Source of the DNA: Flavobacteriales bacterium
GTDB lineage: Bacteria > Bacteroidota > Bacteroidia > Flavobacteriales > Flavobacteriaceae
Reading direction: 5' to 3'
Assembly (NCBI GenBank): GCA_002747735.1
Contig: PDQE01000002.1
Location: 1 to 25,833 of the forward strand
DNA length: 25,833 bases
Shown: piece after piece, positions 1 through 9,359 of the stretch
How the letters are laid out: every line of letters starts with the position of its first letter
How positions within the stretch are numbered: the stretch's first letter is position 1
Notes under the pieces: model-generated
What the model was told of the DNA's origin: nothing
Database searches by the model: none
Seen by the model: the letters and a program-made list of their open reading frames with translations, nothing else
Translations under genes and position numbers: made by a program

Positions 1-252
1 ATCAAAAATAAAGAAAGCTGTGGTCACAATATTAATCGAACTCAGGTTTATAATAAATCCCCAACTACAAACCATGATAGATAATATACCGGAGGAGCTG
101 ATAGTGAATTGGTTATTGGGTTAAAAGAGGTTTATGAGTGAGCGGGTTAATCATTTTTAACGATTGGTTTAAAAATCCTACTTATTTATTTGAGAATACT
201 TATCATTATTCTGAAAAACTTACATTTTTGTGAGGCTAAATCTATTAAAAAC
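1..252. other. Mostly gene-free left edge, possible gene fragment
   Basis: No complete gene is visible here. A plus-strand frame is open from base 2 to a TAA at 122-124 and would encode about 40 residues ending in PEELIVNWLLG, which could be the C-terminus of a gene starting left of the window. The minus strand over 75-1 is also open from an ATG and would give a hydrophobic 25-residue N-terminus. Neither can be identified, and they cannot both be coding. The stretch 125-252 is AT-rich and I see nothing convincing in it. A CGGGTTAA at 143-150 resembles one arm of the intergenic elements found after queA and queD. Confidence 0.3.
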
Positions 253-284
253 TTGATTAAACCCATCAAAATTCTCTACTTTTG
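253..284 (+). promoter_or_regulatory. Bacteroidota-type promoter of aspS
   Basis: TTG at 253-255 and TACTTTTG at 277-284 match the Bacteroidota -33 (TTG) and -7 (TAnnTTTG) elements with a 21-base spacer. Transcription would start about 20 bases before the aspS ATG at 314. Confidence 0.7.
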
Positions 285-313
285 CCAACACAATTGAGCA
301 AAGCTATTTTATC

Positions 314-2089
314 ATGTACAGAACACATACAAACGGTGAATTAAACGCATCAAATATCGGCAATACTGTAACCTTGTCAGGTTGGGTACAAAAGGTTAGA
401 GATAAAGGATTTATGATTTGGGTTGACCTGAGAGACAGATATGGAATTACGCAACTTATTTTTGATGAAGAACGCACACCTAAAGATATTTTAGCACATG
501 CTCAAAAATTAGGCCGTGAATTTGTCATTCAAATTAAAGGAAAAGTCATAGAACGTAGTTCAAAAAACCCGAATTTGCCTACCGGAGATATTGAGGTATT
601 GGTAGAAGAACTCACGGTTTTAAACAAAGCGTTATTACCTCCTTTTACCATAGAAGACAAAACCGATGGTGGAGAAGAACTTCGGATGAAATATCGCTAT
701 CTGGACATTAGGAGAAATCCTGTAAAAGAGAACTTGATTTTTCGTTCAAAAGTCACCCAGAAGGTAAGAAATTATTTGGCAAACGCCGAATTTGTTGAAG
801 TAGAAACACCTTATTTAATTAAATCTACTCCGGAAGGAGCCCGGGATTTTGTAGTGCCTTCCCGTATGAACCAAGGCCAGTTTTATGCTTTGCCGCAGAG
901 TCCGCAGACTTTTAAACAGTTGCTTATGGTGGGCGGATTGGATAAATATTTTCAGATAGTAAAATGCTTTAGGGATGAAGACCTGAGAGCCGATCGTCAG
1001 CCGGAATTTACGCAAATAGACTGCGAAATGGCTTTTGTAGAACAGGAAGATGTTTTAGAAGCATTTGAAGGACTTACCAAACATTTGTTAATGGAAATTA
1101 AGGGTGTAGAAGTGCAAAAATTTTCGAGAATGACTTATGAAGAAGCTATGAAAAAGTATGGCAATGACAAGCCTGATATTCGTTTTGGAATGGAATTTGG
1201 CGAATTGAATAACGTTGCACAACACAAAGATTTTAATGTATTTAACCAGGCTGAATTGGTAGTGGGTATTGCTGTACCCGGAGGAAATTCTTATAGCCGA
1301 AAAGAAATAGACAAGCTGGTAAACTGGGTTAAAAGGCCGCAAATTGGTGCTAAAGGGATGGTATATGTCCGTTGTAATGAAGATGGTTCTTATAAATCAT
1401 CAGTAGATAAATTTTACAATCAGGAAGATTTGGCCGCCTGGGCAAAGGCTACAGGGGCTAATCCGGGAGACCTTATCTGTGTATTATCCGGTGAAAGCTG
1501 GGCTACCAGAACCCAGTTAAGTGCGTTGCGAATGGAACTGGCAGAGCAGTTAGGATTAAGAAAAAAAGACGAATTTGCCGCACTTTGGATTACCGATTTT
1601 CCACTGTTGGAATGGGATGAAGAAACAAAAAGATACCATGCCATGCACCATCCGTTTACGGCACCAAAACCGGAAGACATAGATTTGTTGGATACCGCAC
1701 CCGAAAAAGTCAGGGCAAATGCCTATGACTTGGTGCTCAATGGCAATGAAATTGGCGGCGGTTCTATTAGAATTTTTGATAAATCTTTGCAGTCAAAAAT
1801 GTTTGACTTATTAGGTTTTACCAAAGAAGAAGCTCAAGCCCAATTCGGATTTTTGATGAATGCTTTTCAATACGGAGCTCCGCCTCATGGAGGAATTGCT
1901 TTTGGATTGGACAGACTGGTGGCCATTCTTGGCGGACAAGAAACCATTAGGGATTTTATTGCATTCCCAAAAAATAATGCAGGAAGAGACGTTATGATAG
2001 ATGCTCCTGCAACAATAAGCCGGGAACAGCTTAGTGAGTTGAACCTAAAATTGTTAGATAACAATAATATCAAATCTAGTATAAAATGA
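314..2089 (+). CDS. aspS: Aspartyl-tRNA synthetase
   Basis: Cytoplasmic class II aminoacyl-tRNA synthetase that activates aspartate with ATP and charges tRNA-Asp. The 591 residues match the usual length of the long bacterial type. An N-terminal OB-fold anticodon-binding domain (about 1-110, with [20 protein letters not shown]) is followed by the catalytic domain. Motif 2 is at about 219-238 ([18 protein letters not shown]) and motif 3 at about 527-536 ([10 protein letters not shown]). The bacterial GAD insertion occupies roughly 280-410. The start is supported by the promoter ending at 284 and by the typical [11 protein letters not shown]-terminus. It is followed after 52 bases by the clc gene on the same strand. 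Whether it also charges tRNA-Asn cannot be judged from this window. Confidence 0.98.
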   Translation: MYRTHTNGELNASNIGNTVTLSGWVQKVRDKGFMIWVDLRDRYGITQLIFDEERTPKDILAHAQKLGREFVIQIKGKVIERSSKNPNLPTGDIEVLVEELTVLNKALLPPFTIEDKTDGGEELRMKYRYLDIRRNPVKENLIFRSKVTQKVRNYLANAEFVEVETPYLIKSTPEGARDFVVPSRMNQGQFYALPQSPQTFKQLLMVGGLDKYFQIVKCFRDEDLRADRQPEFTQIDCEMAFVEQEDVLEAFEGLTKHLLMEIKGVEVQKFSRMTYEEAMKKYGNDKPDIRFGMEFGELNNVAQHKDFNVFNQAELVVGIAVPGGNSYSRKEIDKLVNWVKRPQIGAKGMVYVRCNEDGSYKSSVDKFYNQEDLAAWAKATGANPGDLICVLSGESWATRTQLSALRMELAEQLGLRKKDEFAALWITDFPLLEWDEETKRYHAMHHPFTAPKPEDIDLLDTAPEKVRANAYDLVLNGNEIGGGSIRIFDKSLQSKMFDLLGFTKEEAQAQFGFLMNAFQYGAPPHGGIAFGLDRLVAILGGQETIRDFIAFPKNNAGRDVMIDAPATISREQLSELNLKLLDNNNIKSSIK

Positions 2090-2141
2090 TATTTTGAATT
2101 TGGTATGATAACTAAACAGGTAGCTTCTTATCTTTAGAAGA

Positions 2142-3947
2142 ATGCAAAAGACCAAAAGCATAATAAAGAAAATAAACCATTGGAGATTGCGATACATCTC
2201 TCAGAGAAAATTTATTTTCATTTCAAGTGCTTTAGTAGGTTTTTTGGCAGGATTGGCAGCCGTTACACTAAAAAACATCACTTTTAGTATTGAAAAAGTT
2301 TTTGAACAGGGTATTATTTTTTCAAATAATCAGTTGTATTTTATTTTGCCGGTTATTGGGCTGTCTCTGGTATATTTAATAAAAAAATATATCTTTAGAA
2401 AAGCGATGTATCCGGAGTTTCCACCATTTATTAAGCGGGCTATTCCCTCTATTTTATATGCTTTGTTGCGTCAGAACGGAAGAATATCTAATAGGCATAT
2501 TTATTACCAGCTTTTTACCGCTCCTATAACGGTTGGTTTTGGAGGGTCTGTAGGATTATTGGGGCCTGCAGTTACGACCGGTTCTGCCATCAGTTCCAGC
2601 TTAAGCCGATTGTTTTTAATAGATAAAAAAACCCGTACATTGCTTATAGCTTGTGCTACTTCCGGAGTAGTGGCTTCTATGTTTAAAGCTCCTATTGCGG
2701 CGTTGGTCTTTGCCATAGAAATTTTTAGTTTAGACTTGGCTTTTGCCTCATTGGTTCCACTGCTGTTAGCGTCTATTGCTTCGGTTTTAACGTCTTACTT
2801 TTTTCTGGGTGATGAGGTGTTGTTTAGTTTTGATGTAACAGACAAGTTTATTTTAAGAGATACTATTTTTTATATAATGCTGGGTGTTAGTACCGGTGTA
2901 GCTTCTTTATATTTTACTAAGATTTATTTTGGTATTTATAAGTTTTTTGGAAGGTTTAAAACCCGTTTTGTTAAACTTTTGGTAGGTGGAGTTATCATTG
3001 GTATTATGTTATATCTTATTCCGCCTTTATATGGTGAAGGTTTAGAATTTATAAATAATTTATTGCACGAAAACACCCGTGATGCCCTTGGTGTAACACC
3101 TTTTGACAATTTTATAGACAACATCTGGGTAGTCATTGGTTTATTGATAGGTATTACCGTTTTTAAAGCCATAGCTATGACTACTACTTTTGCAGCAGGC
3201 GGTGTAGGCGGTGTTGTTATTCCCACCTTGGTAATGGGCAGTACATTGGGAAATGTGTTCGCAAAAATTATCAACAATATTGGATTGGGATTTCATATTT
3301 CCGAAGCTAATTTTACTTTAATAGGCATGGCAGGCTTAATAGCAGGAGTAATACAAGCTCCGCTTACGGCTATTTTTTTGATAGCAGAAATTACAGGTGG
3401 TTATGAATTGTTTATTCCATTAATGATAACCGTGGCCATTTCTTTTATGATTACCAAACATTACATGGAACACACTATATACACCAGAGAATTAGCTGAA
3501 AGTGGTAATTTATTGACACATGATAGGGATCAAAATGCTTTATTGTTAATGAAAATAAACGAGGTAATTGAAAATAATTTTATTCCGCTAAAACCTGAAA
3601 TGACTTTGGGTGATTTGCTGCATAAAGGCGTAGCCAAGTCCACCAGAAATATATTTCCGGTAATTAATAAACACAAAAATTTAGTAGGCATAGTTCTGGT
3701 GGATGACATAAGGGATTTAATGTTTAATCAGGAGTTGTATGATATTACAAAAGTGCAGGATTATATGCATCAACCTCCGGAATTTATCATTTATGAAAAA
3801 GATAGTATGCAGAGTGTAATGGAAAAATTTCAGAAAACCGGAGCTTGGAATTTACCGGTAATTAAAGACAACCAATACCTTGGGTTTATTTCAAAATCTA
3901 AACTGTTAACGGCATATAGAAATAAATTGCTGCAAACAACCAATTAA
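2142..3947 (+). CDS. CLC-family chloride channel/transporter with CBS pair
   Basis: Inner-membrane anion channel or antiporter of the CLC family, 601 residues: an N-terminal membrane domain (about 25-445, many hydrophobic helices) and two cytoplasmic CBS domains (about 470-530 and 540-598), which usually sense nucleotides. Motif 2, normally GREGP, reads GLLGP at 138-142, so the arginine and the gating glutamate (E148 of E. coli ClC) are both leucine. The internal proton glutamate position is isoleucine (A-I-E-I at 191-194), as is common in channels. The third motif reads GGVGGVVIP at 353-361. The tyrosine that coordinates chloride appears kept (GGYEL, Y421). The family is clear. By analogy with known mutants, loss of the gating glutamate suggests an uncoupled, channel-like pore, but this is inference. 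A near-match -7 box TATCTTTA lies at 2129-2136. Confidence 0.93.
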   Translation: MQKTKSIIKKINHWRLRYISQRKFIFISSALVGFLAGLAAVTLKNITFSIEKVFEQGIIFSNNQLYFILPVIGLSLVYLIKKYIFRKAMYPEFPPFIKRAIPSILYALLRQNGRISNRHIYYQLFTAPITVGFGGSVGLLGPAVTTGSAISSSLSRLFLIDKKTRTLLIACATSGVVASMFKAPIAALVFAIEIFSLDLAFASLVPLLLASIASVLTSYFFLGDEVLFSFDVTDKFILRDTIFYIMLGVSTGVASLYFTKIYFGIYKFFGRFKTRFVKLLVGGVIIGIMLYLIPPLYGEGLEFINNLLHENTRDALGVTPFDNFIDNIWVVIGLLIGITVFKAIAMTTTFAAGGVGGVVIPTLVMGSTLGNVFAKIINNIGLGFHISEANFTLIGMAGLIAGVIQAPLTAIFLIAEITGGYELFIPLMITVAISFMITKHYMEHTIYTRELAESGNLLTHDRDQNALLLMKINEVIENNFIPLKPEMTLGDLLHKGVAKSTRNIFPVINKHKNLVGIVLVDDIRDLMFNQELYDITKVQDYMHQPPEFIIYEKDSMQSVMEKFQKTGAWNLPVIKDNQYLGFISKSKLLTAYRNKLLQTTN

Positions 3948-3975
3948 TTTGCATTGTTGTTCGTGCAGAGTTGAA

Positions 3976-4004
3976 CCATTTTTTCACTTTGGTGAATAAT
4001 ATGG
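3976..4004. terminator. Imperfect hairpin between clc and prfB
   Basis: CCAT at 3976-3979 can pair with ATGG at 4001-4004, and TTCAC with GTGAA inside them, around a TTTG loop. It lies between two convergent genes and ends two bases before the prfB stop. It is a plausible but weak bidirectional terminator. Confidence 0.4.
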
Positions 4005-4005
4005 A

Positions 4006-5088
4006 TTAATTATTTGCCATTAAATACGCCTTTAAAAAAGCATCTATGTTCCCGTCCATAACAGCATCTACATTACCGGTTTCATGTCCTGTTCTTACGT
4101 CTTTTACTAATTTGTAAGGGTGCATTACATAATTTCTAATCTGCGAACCAAAGTCTATTTTCTTTTTATTGGCTTCTATTTGATCTCGTTTTTCGTACTG
4201 TTTTTGTAATTCTAGTTCGTACAACTGGGATTTTAGCATTACCATCGCTTTTTCACGGTTTTCCAACTGTGATCGGGTTTCAGAATTATGAATCACAATG
4301 CCGGTAGGATGGTGGGTAAGCATTACTTTGGTTTCTACCTTGTTTACATTTTGCCCTCCGGCACCGCTGGAACGTGCAAAATCCCATGAGATATCTGCCG
4401 GGTTAATTTCTATTTCTATACTGTCATCGGCCAATGGATACACATATACAGATGCAAAGGAAGTGTGCCGTTTTGCGTTGCTGTCAAACGGAGATATTCT
4501 TACCAGCCGGTGAACACCATTTTCGCCTTTGAGATAGCCAAAGGCATAATCACCGTCTATTTCCAATGTTACGGTTTTTATACCGGCTACATCTCCGTCT
4601 TGATGGTTGAGTTCTTTGACTTTAAAACCTTGTTTGTCAGCCCACATTAAATACATTCGCATCAGCATAGCTGCCCAGTCACAACTTTCTGTACCACCTG
4701 CTCCGGCTGTGATTTGTAAAACGGCACTTAGGTCATCCCCTTCATTAGACAACATGTTTTTAAATTCTAGTTTTTCTAACAAATCGTTTGCTTTGTGGTG
4801 ACGTTGTATAATTTCTTCTTCCGTAGCTTCGCCGTCTTTATAAAAATCATAGATTATTTCCAATTCTTCAGCCAGAGTTTTCAGAGAACAGTAATCTTCT
4901 ACCCAGGACTTTTTGCTTCTTATAGCCCGCATTATTCTTTCGGCTTCTTTGGGGTTATTCCAAAAATCAGGATTGGCTGTCTTTTCTTCCTCATTGCTTA
5001 TTTCTATCTGCTTTTGTTCTATGTTCAGATAACCTTTTAGCTTCTCGGTTCTTTGTACAATTTCTTTTATGTTGTCTTGTGTTATCAT
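4006..5088 (-). CDS. prfB: Peptide chain release factor 2
   Basis: Class I release factor recognising UGA and UAA stop codons and triggering peptidyl-tRNA hydrolysis on the ribosome. The 360 residues are a normal RF2 length. The SPF anticodon-like tripeptide is at 199-201 and the catalytic GGQ at 244-246 (SSGAGGQNVNKV), which separates it from RF1 (PxT). RF2 genes often carry an in-frame UGA near codon 25 that needs a +1 frameshift for autoregulation. Here the corresponding stretch (LKGYLNIEQ, residues 17-25) is read straight through as TAT CTG AAC with no stop, so the gene is a single frame. The ATG at 5088 lies only 7 bases from a perfect -7 box (5096-5103), which suggests a very short or absent leader. 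tamL lies 36 bases upstream on the same strand. Confidence 0.97.
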   Translation of the reverse strand: MITQDNIKEIVQRTEKLKGYLNIEQKQIEISNEEEKTANPDFWNNPKEAERIMRAIRSKKSWVEDYCSLKTLAEELEIIYDFYKDGEATEEEIIQRHHKANDLLEKLEFKNMLSNEGDDLSAVLQITAGAGGTESCDWAAMLMRMYLMWADKQGFKVKELNHQDGDVAGIKTVTLEIDGDYAFGYLKGENGVHRLVRISPFDSNAKRHTSFASVYVYPLADDSIEIEINPADISWDFARSSGAGGQNVNKVETKVMLTHHPTGIVIHNSETRSQLENREKAMVMLKSQLYELELQKQYEKRDQIEANKKKIDFGSQIRNYVMHPYKLVKDVRTGHETGNVDAVMDGNIDAFLKAYLMANN

Positions 5089-5095
5089 CTTAGGG

Positions 5096-5103
5096 CAAAA
5101 TTA
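5096..5103 (-). promoter_or_regulatory. -7 box of prfB
   Basis: Minus-strand TAATTTTG matches TAnnTTTG. No clear TTG lies at the expected -33 distance. Transcription would start within a few bases of the prfB ATG, giving an almost leaderless mRNA. Confidence 0.45.
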
Positions 5104-5124
5104 AAGCAGAAAATTTGAAATATA

Positions 5125-7665
5125 CTAAAATGGATAATTAATCCCTATATTATATACCGCATGGTTAAAATTGTAATTTTTAAACCATTTATTTTTGGAT
5201 AATAAATAGGGCTCATAAGTTTTTAAGCCAATATCAAACCGAAGTACCAAAAAGGTAAAATCATATCTTAGTCCTAAGCCACTACCCACCGCAATTTCTT
5301 TGATAGAATTTAAACCTTTAAATTTTGTGTCGGTTGTACTTTGATTAGAATTAGTTATATCCCATATATTTCCGGCATCTATGAATAATGCACTGTGAAA
5401 ATTGTTAAAAAGTTTAAAACGATATTCTAAGTTTGATGTGAGTTTAAAACTACCCACATTAAATTCTAATCTGTTTTTGGTAGATCCGGGGCCTAATTTA
5501 AAGGTATTCCACGCCCGGACATCATTAGAACCTCCTGCACTATAGCTTCTGCTAAACGGTATATAATTTGAAGTACCCGCAGGAAATGCTGCTCCTAAAA
5601 ATGTTCTAAATACCAAAGTGTTACTGCTAGTTATGTGAAAATATTTTTTGTATTCCAATTCTGGTTTTATATATTGTGCTAAGGATACTCCAAACATTTT
5701 TTTACTTTCGTTATTGGATGGTTTTTTTATCAAAAGCGAAGTGATATTCCCCGAAGAAATTAACCTTCCGGTAAAAGAGAAAAATTCATTGTCTGTAAAA
5801 CTTTCCTGAGTGTTTAGGTTATAAGTATAAGACATTACCGGTACCATATAATCTTCTTTTAAGATATTATAGCGTTCCTTTATCTCTTTAACATCATTAT
5901 ATTGCGAAGGATATTGGCTTTCAAATGTAGAATTGTCCAAAACGTAGTTAATGTAAGACAAAGGAGCAATTAATTTTCCATTCTCGTTTACCCAGGTAAT
6001 ATCTTGTGGCGGAATATAATTTTTTATTATATTTTCCAGAATTCGTCTTTCAGAACCGTAGATTTCAAAATAATTACTCACACGTAAATTTTTTATATAC
6101 TGTATATTTAAAAGGTCAAAAGTATGATTGGTATATTTATTACTTTGCCAATTGTAATTAATGCCTCCGGTTATATTTCTTCTGTCTAAGCCTATATTTT
6201 TTTGCAAACTAACACTAACACTAAGATTGGTTTTGGGGTTCATTTTTTTGGGGATAATGGCATTAGTTTTTAGTGGAAAGAATATTCTGGGAATACGCAA
6301 ATTTGCAGTAGTACCGGCCTCCCAGGCATTAAAAAACCTCGAATTATCCGAAACATCTTTGGACGAATTTAAAAATGACCCTTGAAATGACAATTCCAAC
6401 ACCTCTGCTCCCCTAAATATATTTCTTACAGACCAGCCTACCCTTCCTGATATTCCAAATGGTTTTATGTTAGAAGTATTAACATCTAAATCAAAACTTA
6501 AAGATTGTTTTTTTAACGGTGAGACATAAATGTTAGCCATTAACGAACCATCATTATTTTCGATATATTTAATGTCCACACCCGGATTAAAGTTCTGTAG
6601 TTCGCGTAAATACTGGCGGGTTAAATTTCTTTCGGTATCTTTATAAACACCTCCGGGAGTAATAATGATAGCGTTTGACAAGTATTTGGGGTTATAAGAC
6701 AGCTTATTTGTAGCATAGAACATGTATCCATTATAAAAGGCAGAATCTTTTATAGGTAGGTCTTTATTGGCAAAACTAAAATCAGTAAAAACATTTACGT
6801 TTGTTACCCTTTTAATTTCAAAAGGCTTTGTGTACACAGAATCGTCTTTTTCTATGGCACGGTTGTAGATTTTAAGATAAACATCTGCTTTGTGCGAGTC
6901 TGTATTTAAAGTGTCTAACCAGAATTCCATATTGCTATTGCCAAAATGATAGATTCCGTTATTCCTAAAAACCGAAATTAACCGCTGTTCTTCTTGTTCC
7001 ATTTTTGCATAATCTACTCTTTCTCCTTTTTTTACCAGAGTCTTGGCCGTGTTTTGTTTATATATGGAGTCTAATATAGGCGTATTTATATTTACAAAAA
7101 GGCTGTCAATATAATATGGCTCATGAGTAGTAACGTTATAGATTACTTCGGCTTTTTTAACAGGTTTAATGTCTGTTTTAGCGTGTACCTCAGTATTAAA
7201 ATAGCCTTTGCTTTGGTAATATCGCCGTAATGCTAATGCAGATTTTTCCATCTTGGCACTATCCAATAAAACTGGCGGGTTTCCATTCTTTAAAAACCAT
7301 TTATTAAAACTCTCATAGGCATTATCCATACCTTTTACTTGTTTTTCAGAAAATATGGAATTCAGCGTATTTTCCATTTTGGGATGCCGCTTTAGATAAC
7401 TGTCAAAAGCCAGTTTGTAATTGGGATTGGTCAAATTGTAAATATGAAGAGAAAGTGGAATACCCAGTATTTTAGTATTGGGAGATTGTTTCAGATAACT
7501 GTAAATTTCTTCTTTAGCCGCTTTTTTTTCGTTTACAATTATCTTATTTTTATACAATAACAATTGACCTTCCTGTAAACGCTTTGACGCACTGCAAGAC
7601 AGCAAAATAACAGCGATAAATACCAATGTGAGTATTTTACAAAAATGAAGAGTCAATAGGGGCAA
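5125..7665 (-). CDS. tamL: TamL-type BamA/TamA outer-membrane assembly lipoprotein
   Basis: Large outer-membrane protein of the BamA/TamA (Omp85) superfamily, 846 residues. The N-terminus is a lipoprotein signal with lipobox LLSC and lipidated Cys24, the feature that distinguishes the Bacteroidota TamL form from proteobacterial TamA. The N-terminal half (about 40-400) has POTRA-like alpha/beta segments such as ALRRYYQSKGYFNTEV. The C-terminal half is a beta barrel ending in aromatic Phe (NIGINYPF), with a surface-antigen segment near YSAGGSNDVRAWNT. It should help fold or insert outer-membrane proteins, presumably with a TamB-like partner encoded elsewhere. It is divergent from the TrmH gene and followed by prfB. 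The family is confident; its substrates are unknown. Confidence 0.88.
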   Translation of the reverse strand: MPLLTLHFCKILTLVFIAVILLSCSASKRLQEGQLLLYKNKIIVNEKKAAKEEIYSYLKQSPNTKILGIPLSLHIYNLTNPNYKLAFDSYLKRHPKMENTLNSIFSEKQVKGMDNAYESFNKWFLKNGNPPVLLDSAKMEKSALALRRYYQSKGYFNTEVHAKTDIKPVKKAEVIYNVTTHEPYYIDSLFVNINTPILDSIYKQNTAKTLVKKGERVDYAKMEQEEQRLISVFRNNGIYHFGNSNMEFWLDTLNTDSHKADVYLKIYNRAIEKDDSVYTKPFEIKRVTNVNVFTDFSFANKDLPIKDSAFYNGYMFYATNKLSYNPKYLSNAIIITPGGVYKDTERNLTRQYLRELQNFNPGVDIKYIENNDGSLMANIYVSPLKKQSLSFDLDVNTSNIKPFGISGRVGWSVRNIFRGAEVLELSFQGSFLNSSKDVSDNSRFFNAWEAGTTANLRIPRIFFPLKTNAIIPKKMNPKTNLSVSVSLQKNIGLDRRNITGGINYNWQSNKYTNHTFDLLNIQYIKNLRVSNYFEIYGSERRILENIIKNYIPPQDITWVNENGKLIAPLSYINYVLDNSTFESQYPSQYNDVKEIKERYNILKEDYMVPVMSYTYNLNTQESFTDNEFFSFTGRLISSGNITSLLIKKPSNNESKKMFGVSLAQYIKPELEYKKYFHITSSNTLVFRTFLGAAFPAGTSNYIPFSRSYSAGGSNDVRAWNTFKLGPGSTKNRLEFNVGSFKLTSNLEYRFKLFNNFHSALFIDAGNIWDITNSNQSTTDTKFKGLNSIKEIAVGSGLGLRYDFTFLVLRFDIGLKTYEPYLLSKNKWFKNYNFNHAVYNIGINYPF

Positions 7666-7779
7666 AAATTTAGATAAACGTTTACGGTTTTTGATTGTAT
7701 CTTTATTTAATTTCCCAAATGTTCAGGATAATTTTATATTTTTTAATAAAATTAAAATTTAAAAATACGTTCCATTAGC

Positions 7780-7809
7780 CAAAAATACATTTATTTATAT
7801 GTTGAGCAA
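7780..7809 (-). promoter_or_regulatory. Promoter of tamL
   Basis: On the minus strand, TTG (7807-7809) and TATTTTTG (7780-7787) are 19 bases apart and match the Bacteroidota promoter. The leader to the tamL ATG would be about 105 bases. The -33 element overlaps the first codons of the divergent TrmH gene. Confidence 0.55.
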
Positions 7810-8527
7810 AAACCAAATTAAATTAATAACAAGTTTACAGCAAAAAAAGTACCGAAATAAACACGGTTGCTTTATAGCTGAAGGTGAAAAATTGGTTTGG
7901 GAGTTGATAAAAGCTGCTTATAGATTGGAAAATTTGTATTGTACCAAGGCTGTTGCAAATGACTTTAAACGATATAAGCCAATTATTTTGCCGGAAAGTA
8001 GTTTAAAAAAAATAAGTATTTTAAAAACGCCAAATAGTGTTCTGGCCGTGTTTAAAATACCAAAATGCAAAGCGATACAAACAAGCGGATTGATATTGGC
8101 CTTAGATAAAGTAAGAGATCCTGGCAACTTGGGTACTATAATACGCCTGTGCGATTGGTTTGGGGTAGCTCAACTTGTTTGTTCTGAGGATACTGTAGAT
8201 TGTTACAACCCTAAAGTGGTACAAGCGACTATGGGTTCACTGGCCAGAGTATCTATAGTTTACACCAATTTAGAAACCTATTTAAAACAGGTTAAATCTC
8301 CGGTTTACGGTGCATTTATGGATGGCAAACCGGTTTATAAGTTGGTATTGCCACAAAATGCCGTGTTGATTATGGGTAATGAGGCCAATGGAATTTCTAA
8401 TAGTGTACAGGCTTGTGTGAATAATCTTGTTAGTATTCCAAAATACAATAGTACGGCAACAGTAGAAAGCCTAAATGTAGCCACAGCAACGGCTATTTTG
8501 TTAAATGAATTTAGGAGAGGCGTGTGA
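7799..8527 (+). CDS. TrmH-family (SpoU) RNA 2'-O-methyltransferase
   Basis: SAM-dependent methyltransferase of the SPOUT class, 242 residues, probably acting on the 2'-OH of a ribosomal or transfer RNA nucleotide. A short N-terminal RNA-binding domain (about 1-90, with FIAEGEKLVWELI) precedes the catalytic knot. The three SpoU motifs are present: motif 1 around 103-118 (DKVRDPGNLGTIIRLC) with the catalytic Asn and Arg, motif 2 around 143-150 (ATMGSLAR), and motif 3 around 190-230 (MGNEANGIS, then ESLNVATATAI), which forms the trefoil knot. The exact RNA target cannot be deduced from sequence. It is divergent from tamL; no clear promoter is seen beyond a weak TATCTTTA at 7698-7705. Confidence 0.93.
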   Translation: MLSKNQIKLITSLQQKKYRNKHGCFIAEGEKLVWELIKAAYRLENLYCTKAVANDFKRYKPIILPESSLKKISILKTPNSVLAVFKIPKCKAIQTSGLILALDKVRDPGNLGTIIRLCDWFGVAQLVCSEDTVDCYNPKVVQATMGSLARVSIVYTNLETYLKQVKSPVYGAFMDGKPVYKLVLPQNAVLIMGNEANGISNSVQACVNNLVSIPKYNSTATVESLNVATATAILLNEFRRGV

Positions 8528-8590
8528 TGCGAGGAATGTAATGATACGAATACAATAAGATGGCACGTATAGGCAATATAGAAAAATGTT

Positions 8591-8617
8591 GTTTACGGCT
8601 TTTGAAAACGGTAAAAC
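8591..8617. terminator. Possible hairpin between trmH-like gene and porT
   Basis: GTTTAC at 8591-8596 and GTAAAAC at 8611-8617 can pair, with CTTTT/AAAAC inside. It lies between convergent genes and touches the porT stop codon. No long T-tract is present, so the call is weak. Confidence 0.3.
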
Positions 8618-9318
8618 TACTCAAATGTTAAGTTTAAAAACACACCGCGAGTACCAAAATAATCTATGGGTAATGTCCAAGGGCTTGCCGGATTATCATC
8701 CGGAATGATTTCATTGTTAATGGCAAAAATACCGCGAATGGATGGTGAAAATTTAAAATAGGGCAGGTAAAAATCTACCCCCAAGCCTACCTCATACATA
8801 AAATTGCTTCGCTTCATTCTAAATTCGCCTTCAAAATTGTCATCTTTATTGGCTTGATTACTGGAAAAATTAAAATCATACGATACTCCACCAATGACAA
8901 ATGCAGCAAAATTATCTAAACGGTTGGTTCTTAATTTTACCAATAACGGCAGCCTAAAATAAGTGCCGGGCACTTTACGAATACGGTCTTGTTCAGTATC
9001 AGGAATAGTGGGATTATGAAATGTAAGTACTTTGTTATTGCTGGATAACCCGGGTTCAAAACGCAGATTAATATTATTGTGTAAACGATAATCGAGTACT
9101 AAACCTATATTAAAACCAATTTTATTTTCTACTTCAATCAGAGAATTGGGCAATTCATAACTTATCTTAAAACTTTTTTTGTTAACACCCAGATAATATC
9201 CAAAATGAAACTGCTTTTCGTCAAAATTTGGCAAATGTTCTATTCGGTCTTTTTGTGCAAATCCGGAAATATTGCATAAAAAAAGTAGGCATATCAGAAG
9301 AAATAATAACCTTTTCAT
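8617..9318 (-). CDS. porT: PorT-like type IX secretion / outer-membrane barrel protein
   Basis: Outer-membrane beta-barrel protein of 233 residues, resembling PorT of the type IX secretion system, needed for gliding and protein export in Bacteroidota. A cleavable signal peptide (1 to about 21, ending SGFAQ) precedes alternating amphipathic strands typical of a small barrel: FHFGYYLGVNKKSFKISY near 37-55, a repeated YRL.INLRFEPGL pattern, and a terminal strand RGVFLNLTFE. The start is the only Met preceding the signal peptide. It sits 41 bases downstream of ubiE with no -7 box between, so the two are probably one transcript, an arrangement I recall as common in flavobacteria. The PorT assignment rests on overall sequence resemblance and on this neighbour. 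Confidence 0.85.
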   Translation of the reverse strand: MKRLLFLLICLLFLCNISGFAQKDRIEHLPNFDEKQFHFGYYLGVNKKSFKISYELPNSLIEVENKIGFNIGLVLDYRLHNNINLRFEPGLSSNNKVLTFHNPTIPDTEQDRIRKVPGTYFRLPLLVKLRTNRLDNFAAFVIGGVSYDFNFSSNQANKDDNFEGEFRMKRSNFMYEVGLGVDFYLPYFKFSPSIRGIFAINNEIIPDDNPASPWTLPIDYFGTRGVFLNLTFE

Positions 9319-9359
9319 GCTTCTACTATTTGTAATTTATTATAAATCAATTTTTTACA

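Noticed and set aside
1420..1680. Antisense open frames inside aspS, prfB, queA, kbl and others
   Set aside because: They oppose clearly conserved genes, have low-complexity or improbable products and no promoter; they are shadows of real genes.
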